A stretch of DNA of 64,000 bases from assembly GCA_023053685.1 (NCBI GenBank), contig JALIGW010000001.1:226212434-226276433 (forward strand). Reading direction: 5' to 3'. Below the pieces are notes generated by a model. The model saw nothing but the letters and a program-made list of their open reading frames with translations, was not told the origin of the DNA and ran no database searches. The DNA is from Diadophis punctatus similis. Its lineage: Eukaryota > Chordata > Lepidosauria > Squamata > Dipsadidae. How positions within the stretch are numbered: position 1 is the stretch's first letter; every line of letters begins with the position of its first letter. Of the stretch, positions 12,301-23,851 are shown piece after piece. The translations under genes and the position numbers were made by a program.

Positions 12301-12386
12301 AGAAAATTGATAAAAATGCTTGTACTTTGTACTAATAAAACTTTTTGAATAAAAAAAATAAAAATAAAAAAAACAACATCACAACT

Positions 12387-13024
12387 TTCACTGTCTCATT
12401 TATAAACTGAAAATTATACTATGTTTCACAAAATATAAACAAAATGTAGTAAAGATTCTGGGTCATTTAGTACTGCTGTGATGTGGGTCACATAAATATT
12501 GCATATAAATGTCAAGAGTTGAATTTTGACTAATATTGCAATCAGTGGGTATGCATGTTGGTTTGTACAATTTGTCAGAATTGTAGCTTGAACCCTGTGT
12601 GCTATTACCATAATGAAAATTAATGGCCACTAATATTTTACGATAAGCTATCCTGCTCAACAAGGCTTCTACTTACTGCTGGTGAAACCAAAACAACCCA
12701 AAGGAAAGCACTTTTCAATTATAGGACAGAAGGTTTTTTGAAAATGCAGATGAACACAACATATCATTTAAGTACCTTTGCTATGGAATAATATTATTAT
12801 GGATCGAAGATCACACTGTCATTTTCTAGTGAAATGTCCTTCTGATCCATGAATTACTGGATACTAGAGTATTAACTAAAATGCATTTTGCATCATTAGC
12901 TGTACAGTCTCATCCACAACTAATTGGAGAAAAGCTGGACCCAGGGTTTCTTCATCAATGAATGCAGTGACACTAAATAGACAAAAAGTTTGCAAAGTTT
13001 GTGTGCCTTTACAGCAATGTGAAC
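12387..13024. other. Intergenic, no recognised feature
   Basis: AT-rich unique-looking sequence between the L1 element and a CR1 fragment. No gene signal is visible. Confidence 0.4.
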
Positions 13025-13026
13025 AT

Positions 13027-13150
13027 TTTCATAGAATCATAGGATTAGAAGAAACCTTGGAAGTCTTGTCCCACTTCTTACCAGTGCAGGAATCCTCAGA
13101 CCAACCAAGACAAACAGCTGATCAACTTTTGCTCAAAAACCTCTAGTTAT
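13027..13150 (-). mobile_element. CR1 LINE 3' fragment
   Basis: The + strand reads ATAGAATCATAGGATTAGAA and continues with a CTTGGAAGTCTTGTCC-like block, the antisense of the conserved 3' end of CR1 LINEs. It is short and old. Confidence 0.65.
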
Positions 13151-13399
13151 GATTGCAGGAGGCAGGCAGTTCCGCTGCTTGAAAAGTTCATTCAGTGACA
13201 ATTTTTGCATTAAGAAATAGAAACTTTTTAAAGGTTATTAATATATAGTAATCTGATTTTGTTCCACATTCTTCTACTTGTGAGAAAGATAAGAAAAACA
13301 ATCAACGTTCTACACTTGGGCAAAATAAAATAGTTCTATTTAAACATGAACCTGAAGAGGTACCTTCCCTGCAAAATTTGAATAAAAGAAAATCCTGTC

Positions 13400-13560
13400 A
13401 GTTTTCTTCTTTTTTTAATATAATTTTTATTATGAATTTTGATTACAATAGTAAAAACTAATACAAATTAAACTTAGAGAAAAAGAATAGGATAAAGAAA
13501 AAGAATAAAAAGAATAAAAGATGAAGGGAAAAAGAAAAAAAGAAAAGAAAAAGAAAGAAA
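13400..13560. repeat. A/T-rich then purine-rich low-complexity tract
   Basis: A T-rich segment is followed by about 100 bp of AAAG/AAGAA-like sequence. It could be the edge of an old retroelement, with a possible repeat continuing to about 13850, but no family is recognised. Confidence 0.45.
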
Positions 13561-14832
13561 ATATATAAAGAAGTTACTTCCAACCTTTATTACATGCATA
13601 AACAAATTTAGTAATTCTTTACCCCCTATAAAATTACCAACAGATATCTCTGCATTTCATAACCCATGCCTTATCTATAAGCAAATTCATAAAACATCAG
13701 CTTTTCTATCACGGTGTCAGCAAAAACTCCATAGAGGGTCACCAGAACTTGCAAAAATGTCTTATTTGAACTTCAACTAAATAAATCAACTTTATATTCC
13801 TTTTTATTCTAACAGTTTTCATCTTAAATGTAATCAGATATTGTCATAGGATTTGACTTGTCTTCATGTCTCCTTTTCCCCCATCACACAGATTTCTTCA
13901 AGGCTTTAACAAGTGTCTTTTGGATAAGTTTATTCTACAAAAAGAATGTAGCGGTAAATCAATGAAAAACAAAACCTATTCTGCACAGTGGTTGCTGTTT
14001 TTTTTCCTCTTAGTCTTTTACCTTTGAATTGTCAGATAATTTAACTACCAGGAGACAAGCATGATGGTCAAAGCCTACATTAATGTAATTTTAACTTTCT
14101 AAAAGAGTAACATGATATATTTGCCTTCATTCAGCAGGTGAAAATCCAATATTTTGAATCAGACCTGATTCTAAAACTTCACCATGCTGGTTGAGTCTTT
14201 ATCAGCTTTATCCAAAGATTATCCAAGATCTGATTTGGGACTTTCAGTTTTCAATTGGTGATGATGACACTAGATGCAAGTTGAGCTGGGCATTGTGGTT
14301 TTGTCTCCCCCCACTCTTTGTCTCAGATTTTGGCTTTATGCCAAATTGAGAAGCAGCATTGAGAGAGAGTAATTTAGCCTTCCCAATGATCAGCACATCA
14401 AAATTAGTGTCAGGGGTTCTGTAACAAAAGGACAGATAATGAGACTTCTTCTGTGCCTACATAGGGTGGGGTAAAATAGAGAGAGAAAATATAACTACTG
14501 GTATATGTCAAGCATTTATACTTGGTACCTCACATATTGCATTCCTCTTTTATTTTCTGCAGTAGTAAATACACTTTCAAGGAGAAGGCTATACAGACAG
14601 CTCTGTTCTCATATATGTGATCACAGCTATAGAACTATGTTTTGACTATTTATTCAATAATTTGGGCTAATTCCTAAATTATTTGGTTTAAACATTTATA
14701 AGATGTTATTACATTACAGTTTTATTTATGAATAAAATAGGTAACCTAAGACACCCCTAAACTTCAGATTCAAGCTTCTAAGCTCTAAGGTATCCAGAAT
14801 GATCAATGACAAAATGGTTGGGTAAAAGGCTG

Positions 14833-14867
<35 letters not shown>

Positions 14868-17800
14868 TGAATACTGTACTTGATACTCTGGTGTAGACCT
14901 AAAACCTAACAAATATCATTGGTTGGTCATGTTCTCAAGTGATCTGGAACTTGATTGCTAGAAGCCCAGATGATCTGGAATTTATTTGCTAGAACTTGTT
15001 TGTGTCTAGGAGCCCCACAAGAATTAAAAGTACAATTACTTCTACTAGTCCATTTATTGTCTCATTACAGTACTAGGAACCCCCAGAGTCCAACCTTGCC
15101 CTGGGTATACTTGCTGTGTGTACTCTCAAGAGAGCCTGTTTATCTGTCCCGATTTATGGTGGCCTCCTTGGGTTGCCTTTTGGCTCAGAGAAATATGGTC
15201 CTCCAAGAAGGACACCTAGCTTTGGTTTTGGGAAAGTTTCTCTTTGTCATCTATAAAACTGTTCCCATTTTTTAAAGTGGAAAAAAAAGCAGCAACCACA
15301 GCTAGTTCCTGTGGATGAGAAAGAATGAATGTATGGCCTCAGCTACTCAGTAACTTTTTTTCCTCATTCTTCAGCCTTGCGCCGACATGCTACCTGGTGA
15401 TCATCATAATTAAAGTTAAACATATTTGGTGACCACCAGGTTGGGAACAATTATTTATTTACTGGAAATAATCAATATTATAAATAAATATCCATTCATG
15501 ATAAAATGAGGACATAGTGTAAAAACTAGTTAGGTTTATCTAAGCCCTTTACTGCAATCTATGTAGTTAATATGAAATTTTGTCAGATGTTGTTCAACCT
15601 ATCTAGATTCTTTTTGTTCACTCATTTCCACTCTCCTGTCTGCTCCAGTTTAATTTTATCACCCAATATTCTTCTTATAGCCAAGCTCATGAAGTACATA
15701 ATTTAGACCCAGCAAATGTCAAGAACATGCATTAAAAAGATCTCATATGGCATGTGAGACATAACACTCCTTTGATCAGGTTCTTCTTGTCAATGTGTAC
15801 CAATAGATCAATAATGCTGAATGTATGCTTCTGTCCACACTCATTCTACATCTACACAGTGATAATGGATATAAAGTGATTACTTATTTCTTAAGGCTGG
15901 AAATACATAATAAAAATATTCCAGTTTAGTTTATTTCTATTATCTCCCTCCTTTCCAATTTGTCCATTTAGTAACATTTCCTCATTGCTTAGGAAGCTCA
16001 TATCAAAACAATTTCTGTTCAAGTCATGAAGTTATGAAATCCATTCCAGTCATTGCAACATTATGATGTTATATTATGATGACAGCTTTGGGTTGATGCT
16101 ATTAAACTAATCATTTTTCTTTAGCAATTACATGAAATGTACTCCTGGCTTTTAGCCTTTGTTTTTAACAAATAGCTGGTTTTATTCTGTATGTTGAATT
16201 ACAGTTTGGAAGAGTTATTATCCAGTGCACAGTAATGAAGAGGCTAATCAGTATACAAATCAGTAAATAATGCACCAAATCCTTTTAAGGAAAATGAATG
16301 GAATTTTGCAGCCGGTCATCCCTCATGCACAGCAAGTTTCTGTTTCTAAAGAGTTTTCTTTAGTTTAATCATATCCATCCTATTTCATTAGCAGAACAAA
16401 CTTAAATATCTATATAAATGCCCTTTATACAAAACAGAGAAAACTAACAGTAAATAGTCAAGCTCAAAATGTAAAGAAATAAAACAAAAGTAAGGGAGAT
16501 AGAGCTAAATTTAGTTTATACCAATACCAATCATTCTCCATAGCTTACTATTTTTTTTAAAATAAACCATCTTTGTTCCCACTACATTCATATTGTTTCT
16601 TACATTGCCTTTAGTTCTTTAAATGATTCCCTTTTCTTCTTAAAAAAAATTGTAAGCCCCCCCCCCCCTTTTCCCCCCAGGAGAAGGATTTGCGCACATA
16701 TATTGAGTGGTCAGAAAACAGCTTGAGAGATTGCTCTGGCAGGAAGCGATGAGAGATGCTGAGCAGCTCCAGAGTGTCAGAAGGAAAAGCATCAGCCTCA
16801 CCACTTTGCCATCTACATGCTGGGTCAATTGCTGATGAGAGGGTGTTGAGGAAGGAGGACAAGGGTTTTCTGACATCCTCATACTTATCTCAAGGAGTGA
16901 CCTCTATACCAGTGCAGAGAATGCAATAGAAAGGGCACCAGTGCCAGTAATGCTTCTATTCAACCTCAAAGTTGTGGATTTGGTTGCAAAGACAAGGGAG
17001 GCTGCATGAGGTGGGCTTGTTTTCATTTTTCAAAAGCTGGCAGATTCCAGCTGCAAAATTCGCACCCATTGCTAGGGGGGGGGGAAACAGAGGCAAGGAG
17101 AAGCAGGCTGGGCAGCAGAGCCATATAGTTCACAGAGGCATTTCATGAGGCATAGACAGCCTGCCTTGCCAGCCAGAAAGGGAAACGCAGCGCCGTAAAG
17201 CAAGAAGATGGTCCAGCGAAACTCAACGCATTTCCATCCGGTGGGTTGTGGTGGGGGAAATTAATCAACCAGTTGTAAAGCAATGTGATGATTCAGAACC
17301 AAATTTTGGTCCTTAAATTTAACAGATTGGTTTTGCTGGTACTGCATGTAATACAAAGGAGACTTGCGAATGTTTTTTTTTAAATGTTCAGCTATTAAAT
17401 TAAAAGAGAGGAAATGATGCAAGCACCCCATAAAGCAGATGGCTCTGGGTTGTAATCTGACATATCCATTAAGCTAAGATAGAAACAGCTATGAAATGAC
17501 TTGCATATATTATAAGTAAATTGGTTTGATGAAAGACCATTTAGACTTATTATCAATGAGACAATCTATTTTCTCTTGCTTTTCTCTCTCAATATTTTTT
17601 TCCTACCCTACAGAACTTGAGGACGGAAGTAATTTATTACAAACTCAAAATTTTATACTCCCTATTTGCTATTTCTTTTTAACATAACGCCTTTGTAGGA
17701 CAACTTTGCTCCTTATAATGTGCCCTAAAGTGATACTAGAGGGGGACATTCTAGAACAACGGTGGGCGATGGACTCCTACCTGAAACAATGATGACCTTC

Positions 17801-18003
17801 TTGCCCCTCTACCTGTTGCCATTCATTAAAGCTGGATGATGTTAGGGGAGGCAGTAATGTCTAGGATGGCATTTTATTCAGGACTCATATTCAGAATAGG
17901 TTTCTGTTACATCTTTTGTGAGGGTCCTCAAACATGGTTTATGACCCCACCAGGAGCAGCTTTGAGAGGTTTGCATGTTGTTTCAGCTTATGTCCAGAAA
18001 ACT
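13561..18003. other. Long intergenic stretch without recognised genes
   Basis: AT-rich sequence with a few C or G homopolymers near 16660 and 17075 and a dinucleotide array at 14831. An open frame at 14955-15275 (106 codons) has no motif and an unremarkable composition. I do not call it a gene. Confidence 0.45.
14831..14867. repeat. (TG)n / (TATG)n microsatellite
   Basis: About eleven TG dinucleotides followed by TATG repeats. Confidence 0.9.
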
Positions 18004-18158
18004 TGCACCTGTGGCCTAGAGGTAGAGCTCTTGCCTCACAATCAGAAAGTTGTGAGTTCAATCCTAGGTAGAGGCAGATGTAAGGGTCTCCTGTTTAGGC
18101 AGGGGGTTGGACTAGATGATCTGCAAGGTCCCTTCCAACGCTATTAATCTGTTAACTG
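18004..18158 (+). mobile_element. tRNA-derived SINE with CR1-like 3' tail
   Basis: The head resembles a tRNA promoter: GTGGCCTAGAGGTAGAGCTC as A-box region and GTTGTGAGTTCAATCCTAGG as B-box region. The tail reads GGACTAGATGATCTGCAAGG then TCCCTTCCAAC, matching in sense the 3' end of CR1 LINEs seen in antisense elsewhere in this window. The element is therefore probably mobilised by CR1. It is not a functional tRNA gene: no cloverleaf with acceptor pairing is apparent. Confidence 0.75.
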
Positions 18159-20054
18159 AAGCACTATCAAAACTTATTTCTATTTTCCTGTGCAAACTGG
18201 ATTGCCCAGCAAAATGTGAAACAAGGCCCAGAAAAGCTCCTTCCTCTGAGATCATCAAACAAACTCTGCACCGGCTTGTGTCAGGAAATGGGTAAGGTTT
18301 GCAGCTTGGTCTTCTTTTCAACTGGGAACAGCCATGAAGATTGTGCCAGATTCAGAGGACAGACACATTCCCTCCTTACTCTAATGTCCACTGTCTCATT
18401 TGGGCCAGACGTTTGGTAGGTGAAGGTGGTTGCCTTCACGATTGGTGTGAAGGAACATAGTCAATGCCCAAGGTAAAATGAGGTCATTCTCCCATGGCAA
18501 ACTCATAGGAAAAGTAACCCTAGCTGGAATTACTTGAGGTGGAAGGGACTGGTAGCCCAAGCTGTTTCCCAGCTATTCTAGACTGAAGTCAAAACTAGCA
18601 GGTGTAATGTGTGGTGGTCTGAGGGCCACCTCTCTGCCAGCCTCCCACCTCAGCCTCCTTTCACAGGAACAAGGAGGGCGGATTTGCTCTCCTGCTGAAC
18701 GTGCTTTACGCACTCAGAAACCAAAAAGGGAAAGTAGCACAGCAGAAACAACTCCTTGGCACTTAGAAGCCCATAGTGAGAAGCTAAGTGAGGAAGGGCT
18801 GACCTATTCCCATGGGAAGCAAGGGCACCACTTCCCGAGGTCAGCATGGAGTGAGTCTTCTAGGCACAAGAAGCCAAATACCACAAGGTCTTTCTGAATG
18901 GTTCTGCTCAGCTAGCAGCAAAGAGGTCTAAGCTTGGAGCTGGTAGAGAGATGGGCTGCAAGTTGAGGAAGTCCCTTGGCCTTTCTTCTTGCATGCATGC
19001 TGCAGCATGGCCATTGGGCCATTCAACCGCTCTCCGGAAAATCCTGCTTTTCCAAATGGAGTGAAGTACCAAATACTTCATTTATGCTTCACCAGTCTGT
19101 TGGAAAAAGTTATCAAGGAAGGTACTAAAGGATCTTTCAGAATTTAAATAGCAGCTCACTTTCTTAAGTCTAGCCAAAGAACAATGATTAATATGAACAA
19201 TTGCAATCCATGGACAAAGACCTTTTATTTAAGTACGGTATAAGGAAGAAATGCTGTCTTATAATATTTGAAAAAAAAGTACAGCATTTTCCCCCCATAT
19301 TCTTAAATAAAAAGTCTTTGTCCATAAACAAAAGGCAAATAATACGAGCAGGTGATGTACTAACCAAACCCTTCATTTTCACTAAATCAACACCTTTTTG
19401 CCATAAAAGATTTCCTTTCTCCAAAGTACAGCTTTAATGATTGGTGGGATTTTTTCCTCCAAAAAATGAGTTTCTGATAAAAAGAATTTTACAAAATCTC
19501 ATTCAACTCTATTAGATAATGAGATATTAGGGACCGTTCATATAATTAAATGGTCTTTTTTTTTTTAGCTCACTGATGATAATAACAAGGCTTTTTAAAA
19601 TTAAGAATACACTATCAGATTTGGGTTCAGTTGTTTTGCTTTCAGGTTTTTTTTTTTGTTATTGACAATTTAATTTTTGGTCACACAATGGATCTGTTCA
19701 ACATAGATTACTGTGAACTGCTGCTACAAATACAGATGAGAAAACTGAACTGAACAAATGCCTTTCATCAGTGCTGTATGGCAACTGGTTTTAAGAGAAA
19801 TAATGATAAGCTAGAAGGACTGTCCTGTTCTGCATATCAGGACAATCTGCCAGCAAGTCCCTCTAAAAACTAATAAAAACTAATTTACAAACTGAGCTAA
19901 GAAATCTACTTAGACAAATGAAGATCCTGAATTCTGGTTCCAGTTAATCAGTTCAGAAGGGACAAGAGGTTTGAGGAGGTCTCTTTTCCTCTGTTGTGAT
20001 TACATTTGTCTTCCATTTCCTATTCATGTCCCTTTTAGCTTAGTCAAAAGCTCC
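18159..20054. other. Intergenic, no recognised feature
   Basis: Moderate GC sequence at 18200-19050, then AT-rich. At 19206-19330 a short imperfect inverted repeat (CCATGGACAAAGACCTTTTA against AAAAGTCTTTGTCCATAAAC) may be the ends of a small degenerate DNA transposon. No gene is supported. Confidence 0.4.
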
Positions 20055-20062
20055 CTGTGTAT

Positions 20063-20588
20063 CAGGGGCGGGTTCCTAATTTTTTTACTATCACTCTGTG
20101 GGCGTGGCTTATTTTGTGGATGTGGCTTGCCAGCCATGTGACCGGGTGGGCGTGGCTTCTCGGACTGCTGAAGGGAGGGGAACTGAGATAGGTCCTGCCG
20201 CCCATTCCCCCTCCCCTCAGCAGCTCGAGAAGCCTCAAACGTGCGAAAATGCCTGGGATCATCACTGCGCGTTCGTGGCTTCTCGGACTGCTGAAGGGAG
20301 GGGAATGGAGATAGCTCCTGCCGCCCATTCTTTCAGCGTCTCACACGCTCTTTCAGCCATCCTCCCCTGCTTGGACTCACTGTGGGATAGGAAGGCAGCA
20401 CATGCACAGTGCCAGAAGCTCGGCTTCTGGGCATGCACAGAAGAAAAAAAAATGTAAATGTAAAAACTTTTTTTAAAAAAAATGGCGGCACCCAGGCACC
20501 GGCAACCGACCGCACCGGTATTGTGACGTCACCAGCGGGCCGCTACCGGTGCTATAGAGTGGACCGCACTGGTAGGAACCCACCACTG
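20063..20588. mobile_element. Non-autonomous hAT-like element, 526 bp
   Basis: An exact 8-bp duplication CTGTGTAT (20055-20062 and 20589-20596) flanks termini CAGGGGCGGGTTCC and GGAACCCACCACTG. Inside there is a direct duplication of a block containing CTTCTCGGACTGCTGAAGGG, near 20155 and 20277. GTGGGCGTGGC motifs are shared with the elements at 3666 and 58508. No transposase is encoded. Confidence 0.88.
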
Positions 20589-20596
20589 CTGTGTAT

Positions 20597-21536
20597 CCCT
20601 AAGGGGTTCCTAAACTCTTCCCCCACTTCCCCCACTTCTTTGGAATGGTATGCAATTGTACTTCAATTTTCTTATTTATTAGAAGGCTTCAGTGCTACTG
20701 CAGTCTCTTTGTCTTGAGAATTTTTATCAATGGGATCCTGACTATGATTTTTATAGGCTTGTTGAAACTGGCTCTCCTGAAATCTGGTGTGCTTATACAG
20801 CTATGTTCCGATTTTTCTTTTGGTAGTATCTTGACACACTACATTTATCTCTTCAACCAGCTTTTCTCTATTGGTTAGGATAAGCACTAAAAAACTGAAC
20901 ACTTCTTCTCTTCTTCAACTTTTTGGAAAATAAAACTGTCAGCAATGCTATTAAAGATGATTTTGGATTCTGCAGTCTTGGCCAAGTTATTACGAAGTCT
21001 CTACTTATTATGATGTTTCTCCATTTTTATTGACTCTATGTGTGATGTTCAGTATAATGTGTTGATTAACATGTTGTAAGAAAAGTGAATTTTCAAATGA
21101 ATGGGACCATTTAAGACAAATGGAAACATAAAATGAATAAGTTGAAAAATAAGGAATGTGCCATAGCCTTGAAGCTTCAGCCTGTTGTATATCTTATCAG
21201 AACATCCCTAAGGTAATTCTTGGCTCTCTGAGCTATCCCCTTCTTTTGAACTGTTTCTTCTCACTAAGACAATTGTTCTCTTTGAGGCAGTAGAAAGGCA
21301 GTAACCTAAGATCTACTACATTATTATTACTTATGAATATGTATATCTGCATCATTTTCCCTCCTTTCTAAAATGTATAATGTATTTAATGTATAAATAT
21401 CAGTGGATATCTGAATAGAATAGAATAATATATTTTGTTTGCTGGGATAACTCACCAACCTTTTTGTGGGGTCACCTGCAGTATGTACTGTTTACATAAT
21501 AAACATTGCAGTGAGCCTTAATTATTTGGTTTGGGT
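20597..21536. other. Intergenic, no recognised feature
   Basis: AT-rich sequence without recognisable genes. A short A-rich AGAATAGAATAATA patch lies near 21416. Confidence 0.4.
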
Positions 21537-21548
21537 CCTGTGTTTTGA

Positions 21549-21877
21549 GGGACTCTGAGCTTGTCGATTAGAAAGGTTGGCAGTTCGGCGGTTCGAATCC
21601 CTAGTGCCGCGTAACGGAGAGAGCTCCCATTGCTTGTCCCAGCTTCTGCCAACCTAGCAGTTCGAAAGCATGTAAAAATGCAAATAGAAAAATAGGGACC
21701 ACCTTGGTGGGAAAGTAATAGCGTTCCGTGCGCCTTCGGCGTTTAGTCAAGCCGGCCACATGACCATGGAGACGTCATCAGACAGCCGTGATCCCTTTGG
21801 CTTTGAAACGGAGATGAGCACCGCCCCCTAGAGTCGGGAACGACTAGCACATATGTGCGAGGGGAATCTTTACCTTA
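21549..21877 (+). mobile_element. tRNA-derived SINE with Bov-B-like 3' tail (Sauria-type)
   Basis: A 12-bp direct repeat CCTGTGTTTTGA flanks it (21537-21548 and 21878-21889). The head has a B-box-like GCGGTTCGAATCC at 21588-21600. The 3' end reads GAGTCGGGAACGACTAGCAC and ends in a TTTACCTTACC simple tail, resembling squamate Bov-B LINE tails. Complete ends with a duplication indicate a full insertion by LINE machinery. Confidence 0.85.
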
Positions 21878-22261
21878 CCTGTGTTTTGATTCCACAGTGT
21901 TGAAATTGAAAGGAGGATATTTCTTATTCAACCATGGTGGTCGTTGAGGGCCTTCAGCTCAGTCCCTCTCAGAGGGTTGTAATGGCGACGGGGAAAAATT
22001 AAGGGAGTTCCTCATGTAAGCTGTCTTGAGCTGTCAGAAAAAAGCACAGAAAAATGAGAGTCATTGGTTGTGACTCATAAGAAAAATATGGTAAGTCATT
22101 GTTGTGTGAAGCTATATCCACTTCTACTTAATGACTGGTTCACCATTGGGTCATCACAAGCAAGATGCTTATATATGTACATTATGTTTCGAGTGCCTTC
22201 ATATACTGTATGACTATATTATGCTCAAACATATCAGAATACAGAGTTGGATTCTGTATTC

Positions 22262-22560
22262 AGAGTTGGCAGAGTTGGAAGGGACCTTTGAGTTTTTGTC
22301 CAATCTCATGCCTAAGCAAGAGACCCTATACCATTCTGGACAAATGGCTGTCTAATCTCTTCTTAAAAACCTCCAGTGTTGGAGCACTCACAACTTCTGA
22401 AGAAAAGCTTTTCTTTAATGCTAGATTGAATCTCTCCTCAATAAGTTTCCATCTGTTATTTTTTGTCTTGCTCTCAGGTGCTTTGAAGAATAGGTGACCC
22501 TCTCTTTTTTGTGACAGCATCTCAATTACTGGAAGACTGCTATCATGTCACCCCTAGTCC
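22262..22560 (-). mobile_element. CR1 LINE 3' fragment
   Basis: The + strand begins GAGTTGGCAGAGTTGGAAGG and continues with GACAAATGGCTGTCTAATCT and CCAGTGTTGGAGCACTCACA. These are the antisense of the CR1 ORF2 end and 3' UTR, and they also occur at 41722. The copy is diverged and not coding. Confidence 0.75.
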
Positions 22561-23843
22561 ATCAATGCATGTCATGTCATAAGTAAATGCAGGGCCCAAA
22601 GCTAGCCTCCTATTTTACTTGTTGTAGCTATGGAAGTATGTGTCCATATGTGATTACATCTATGTTTGAAAGGACAAACATATTTGTTCTAAAAAATTTC
22701 AGACAATATATTCCGAGTCTTGAATCTTAAGGTCTGCCATTCATTTTTTTCTGTCATAAGACTATACTTGATTATAACAAGTCATTCAATATCAACTTGC
22801 TTCTATGTTATATTTGCTACAATTTAATTTAATTTAATTTAATTTGTTTTTATTTTTTCATTATAACAGGATTAAGGGGAATTATTCCCCTTACTGTGCT
22901 CTCTTTTGTTTTATAGTCATCCATCCTAGCTGGATTGTACAACCTGCAATGCATTTTCTAATATGAACTACTTACTTGTGACAAATTGCTTTGTCAACTT
23001 AGTAACTGATTGAATAAACAAAGCGATTTTTCTTTGTGCACATGAAATCTGACAATTGAATTACACATATCCCAAATTATGATAGCTTTTAAAATGGGAG
23101 AAAAAGTTTTCCAGATACTCCAATTCCACCTCGTTTTTCTGCAGTTCATAGTTGCCTTTAGCTTAATAGTATATGGGACAATATCCCACTTATATATGTA
23201 ATATAAAAACAGAATTATTTATTTTGCTACAAGAACCAAATAATACTATTCCCACCAGAATACTATTCTTTCAAATTCAAATTAAATTTTAAAAGAAATA
23301 TATTCAACAAATTATTGTTTTCCTTTTATTAATGGTATCAAATAAATCTTTGAAGAAACATAATTTTGTGTTCATATTTGGTCATATCACATTTTTAATA
23401 TTTGTTAAACTAATCATGAATGCCATATGTGAAAGTATATCTAAGAAACAGGATAAAATGTACTAAATAGGTGATTAGACAGATAAAATGTGCTGATATG
23501 GGATTATGAATATCAGACACTGAGAAAGGACAGAAAATGGAAGATTAAAGGATAGTTGCATCTTCCAGAGAAGAGCTATTTAGGAGAGCTTTGAGAAGCC
23601 ATAAATTGACATTGTAAACATTAAGAGGGAAATGACAGCCCTCCTGCCCTTGTATATGGTCTTCAGAATCAGTTCTGTAATGGTATGTGGGGCTGACTTT
23701 TGGAGGCAGGGCAAAGAGACAAAGAAACAACCAAGGTAATGGTCAGATAAAAGGCAGCTGAGGTTGCAGCAGGAATGTAGGCCCCACTTTCATGGACTGT
23801 ATACAAAACTCAGATTTCCTTTAAAAATATTAACAGAAATTGG
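22561..23843. other. Intergenic, no recognised feature
   Basis: AT-rich sequence including an (AATTT)n microsatellite at 22821-22845. Otherwise nothing is recognised. Confidence 0.4.
22821..22845. repeat. (AATTT)n microsatellite
   Basis: Five tandem AATTT units. Confidence 0.9.
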
Positions 23844-23851
23844 TACTAAAT

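Larger units (their letters stand above)
9569..12371 (+). mobile_element. L1-type element with ORF1 but no ORF2 (HAL1-like)
   Basis: A 15-bp direct repeat AACAACATCACAACT flanks the unit (9554-9568 and 12372-12386), marking a complete insertion of 2803 bp. It starts with a GC-rich 5' region (9569-9860), followed by a T-rich stretch and an L1 ORF1 remnant (10250-11339). Then come about 860 bp of AT-rich sequence, a G-rich 3' UTR block, AATAAA and an A-rich tail. No reverse transcriptase or endonuclease motif occurs between ORF1 and the tail. The architecture matches the half-L1 (HAL1) elements known from mammals, which rely on ORF2 protein made elsewhere. Whether this is a family or a single internal deletion cannot be decided from one copy. 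Confidence 0.85.

Noticed and set aside
14955..15275. 106-codon frame, leucine-rich
   Set aside because: No homology recognised, no splice or promoter context, typical of chance frames in this composition.
18001..18070. Possible tRNA gene (A-box and B-box present)
   Set aside because: The B-box is followed by a CR1-like SINE tail and no acceptor stem closes the structure, so it is a SINE head.
21570..21605. GGTTCGAATCC B-box suggesting a tRNA gene
   Set aside because: It is the head of a Bov-B-tailed SINE with its own target-site duplication.
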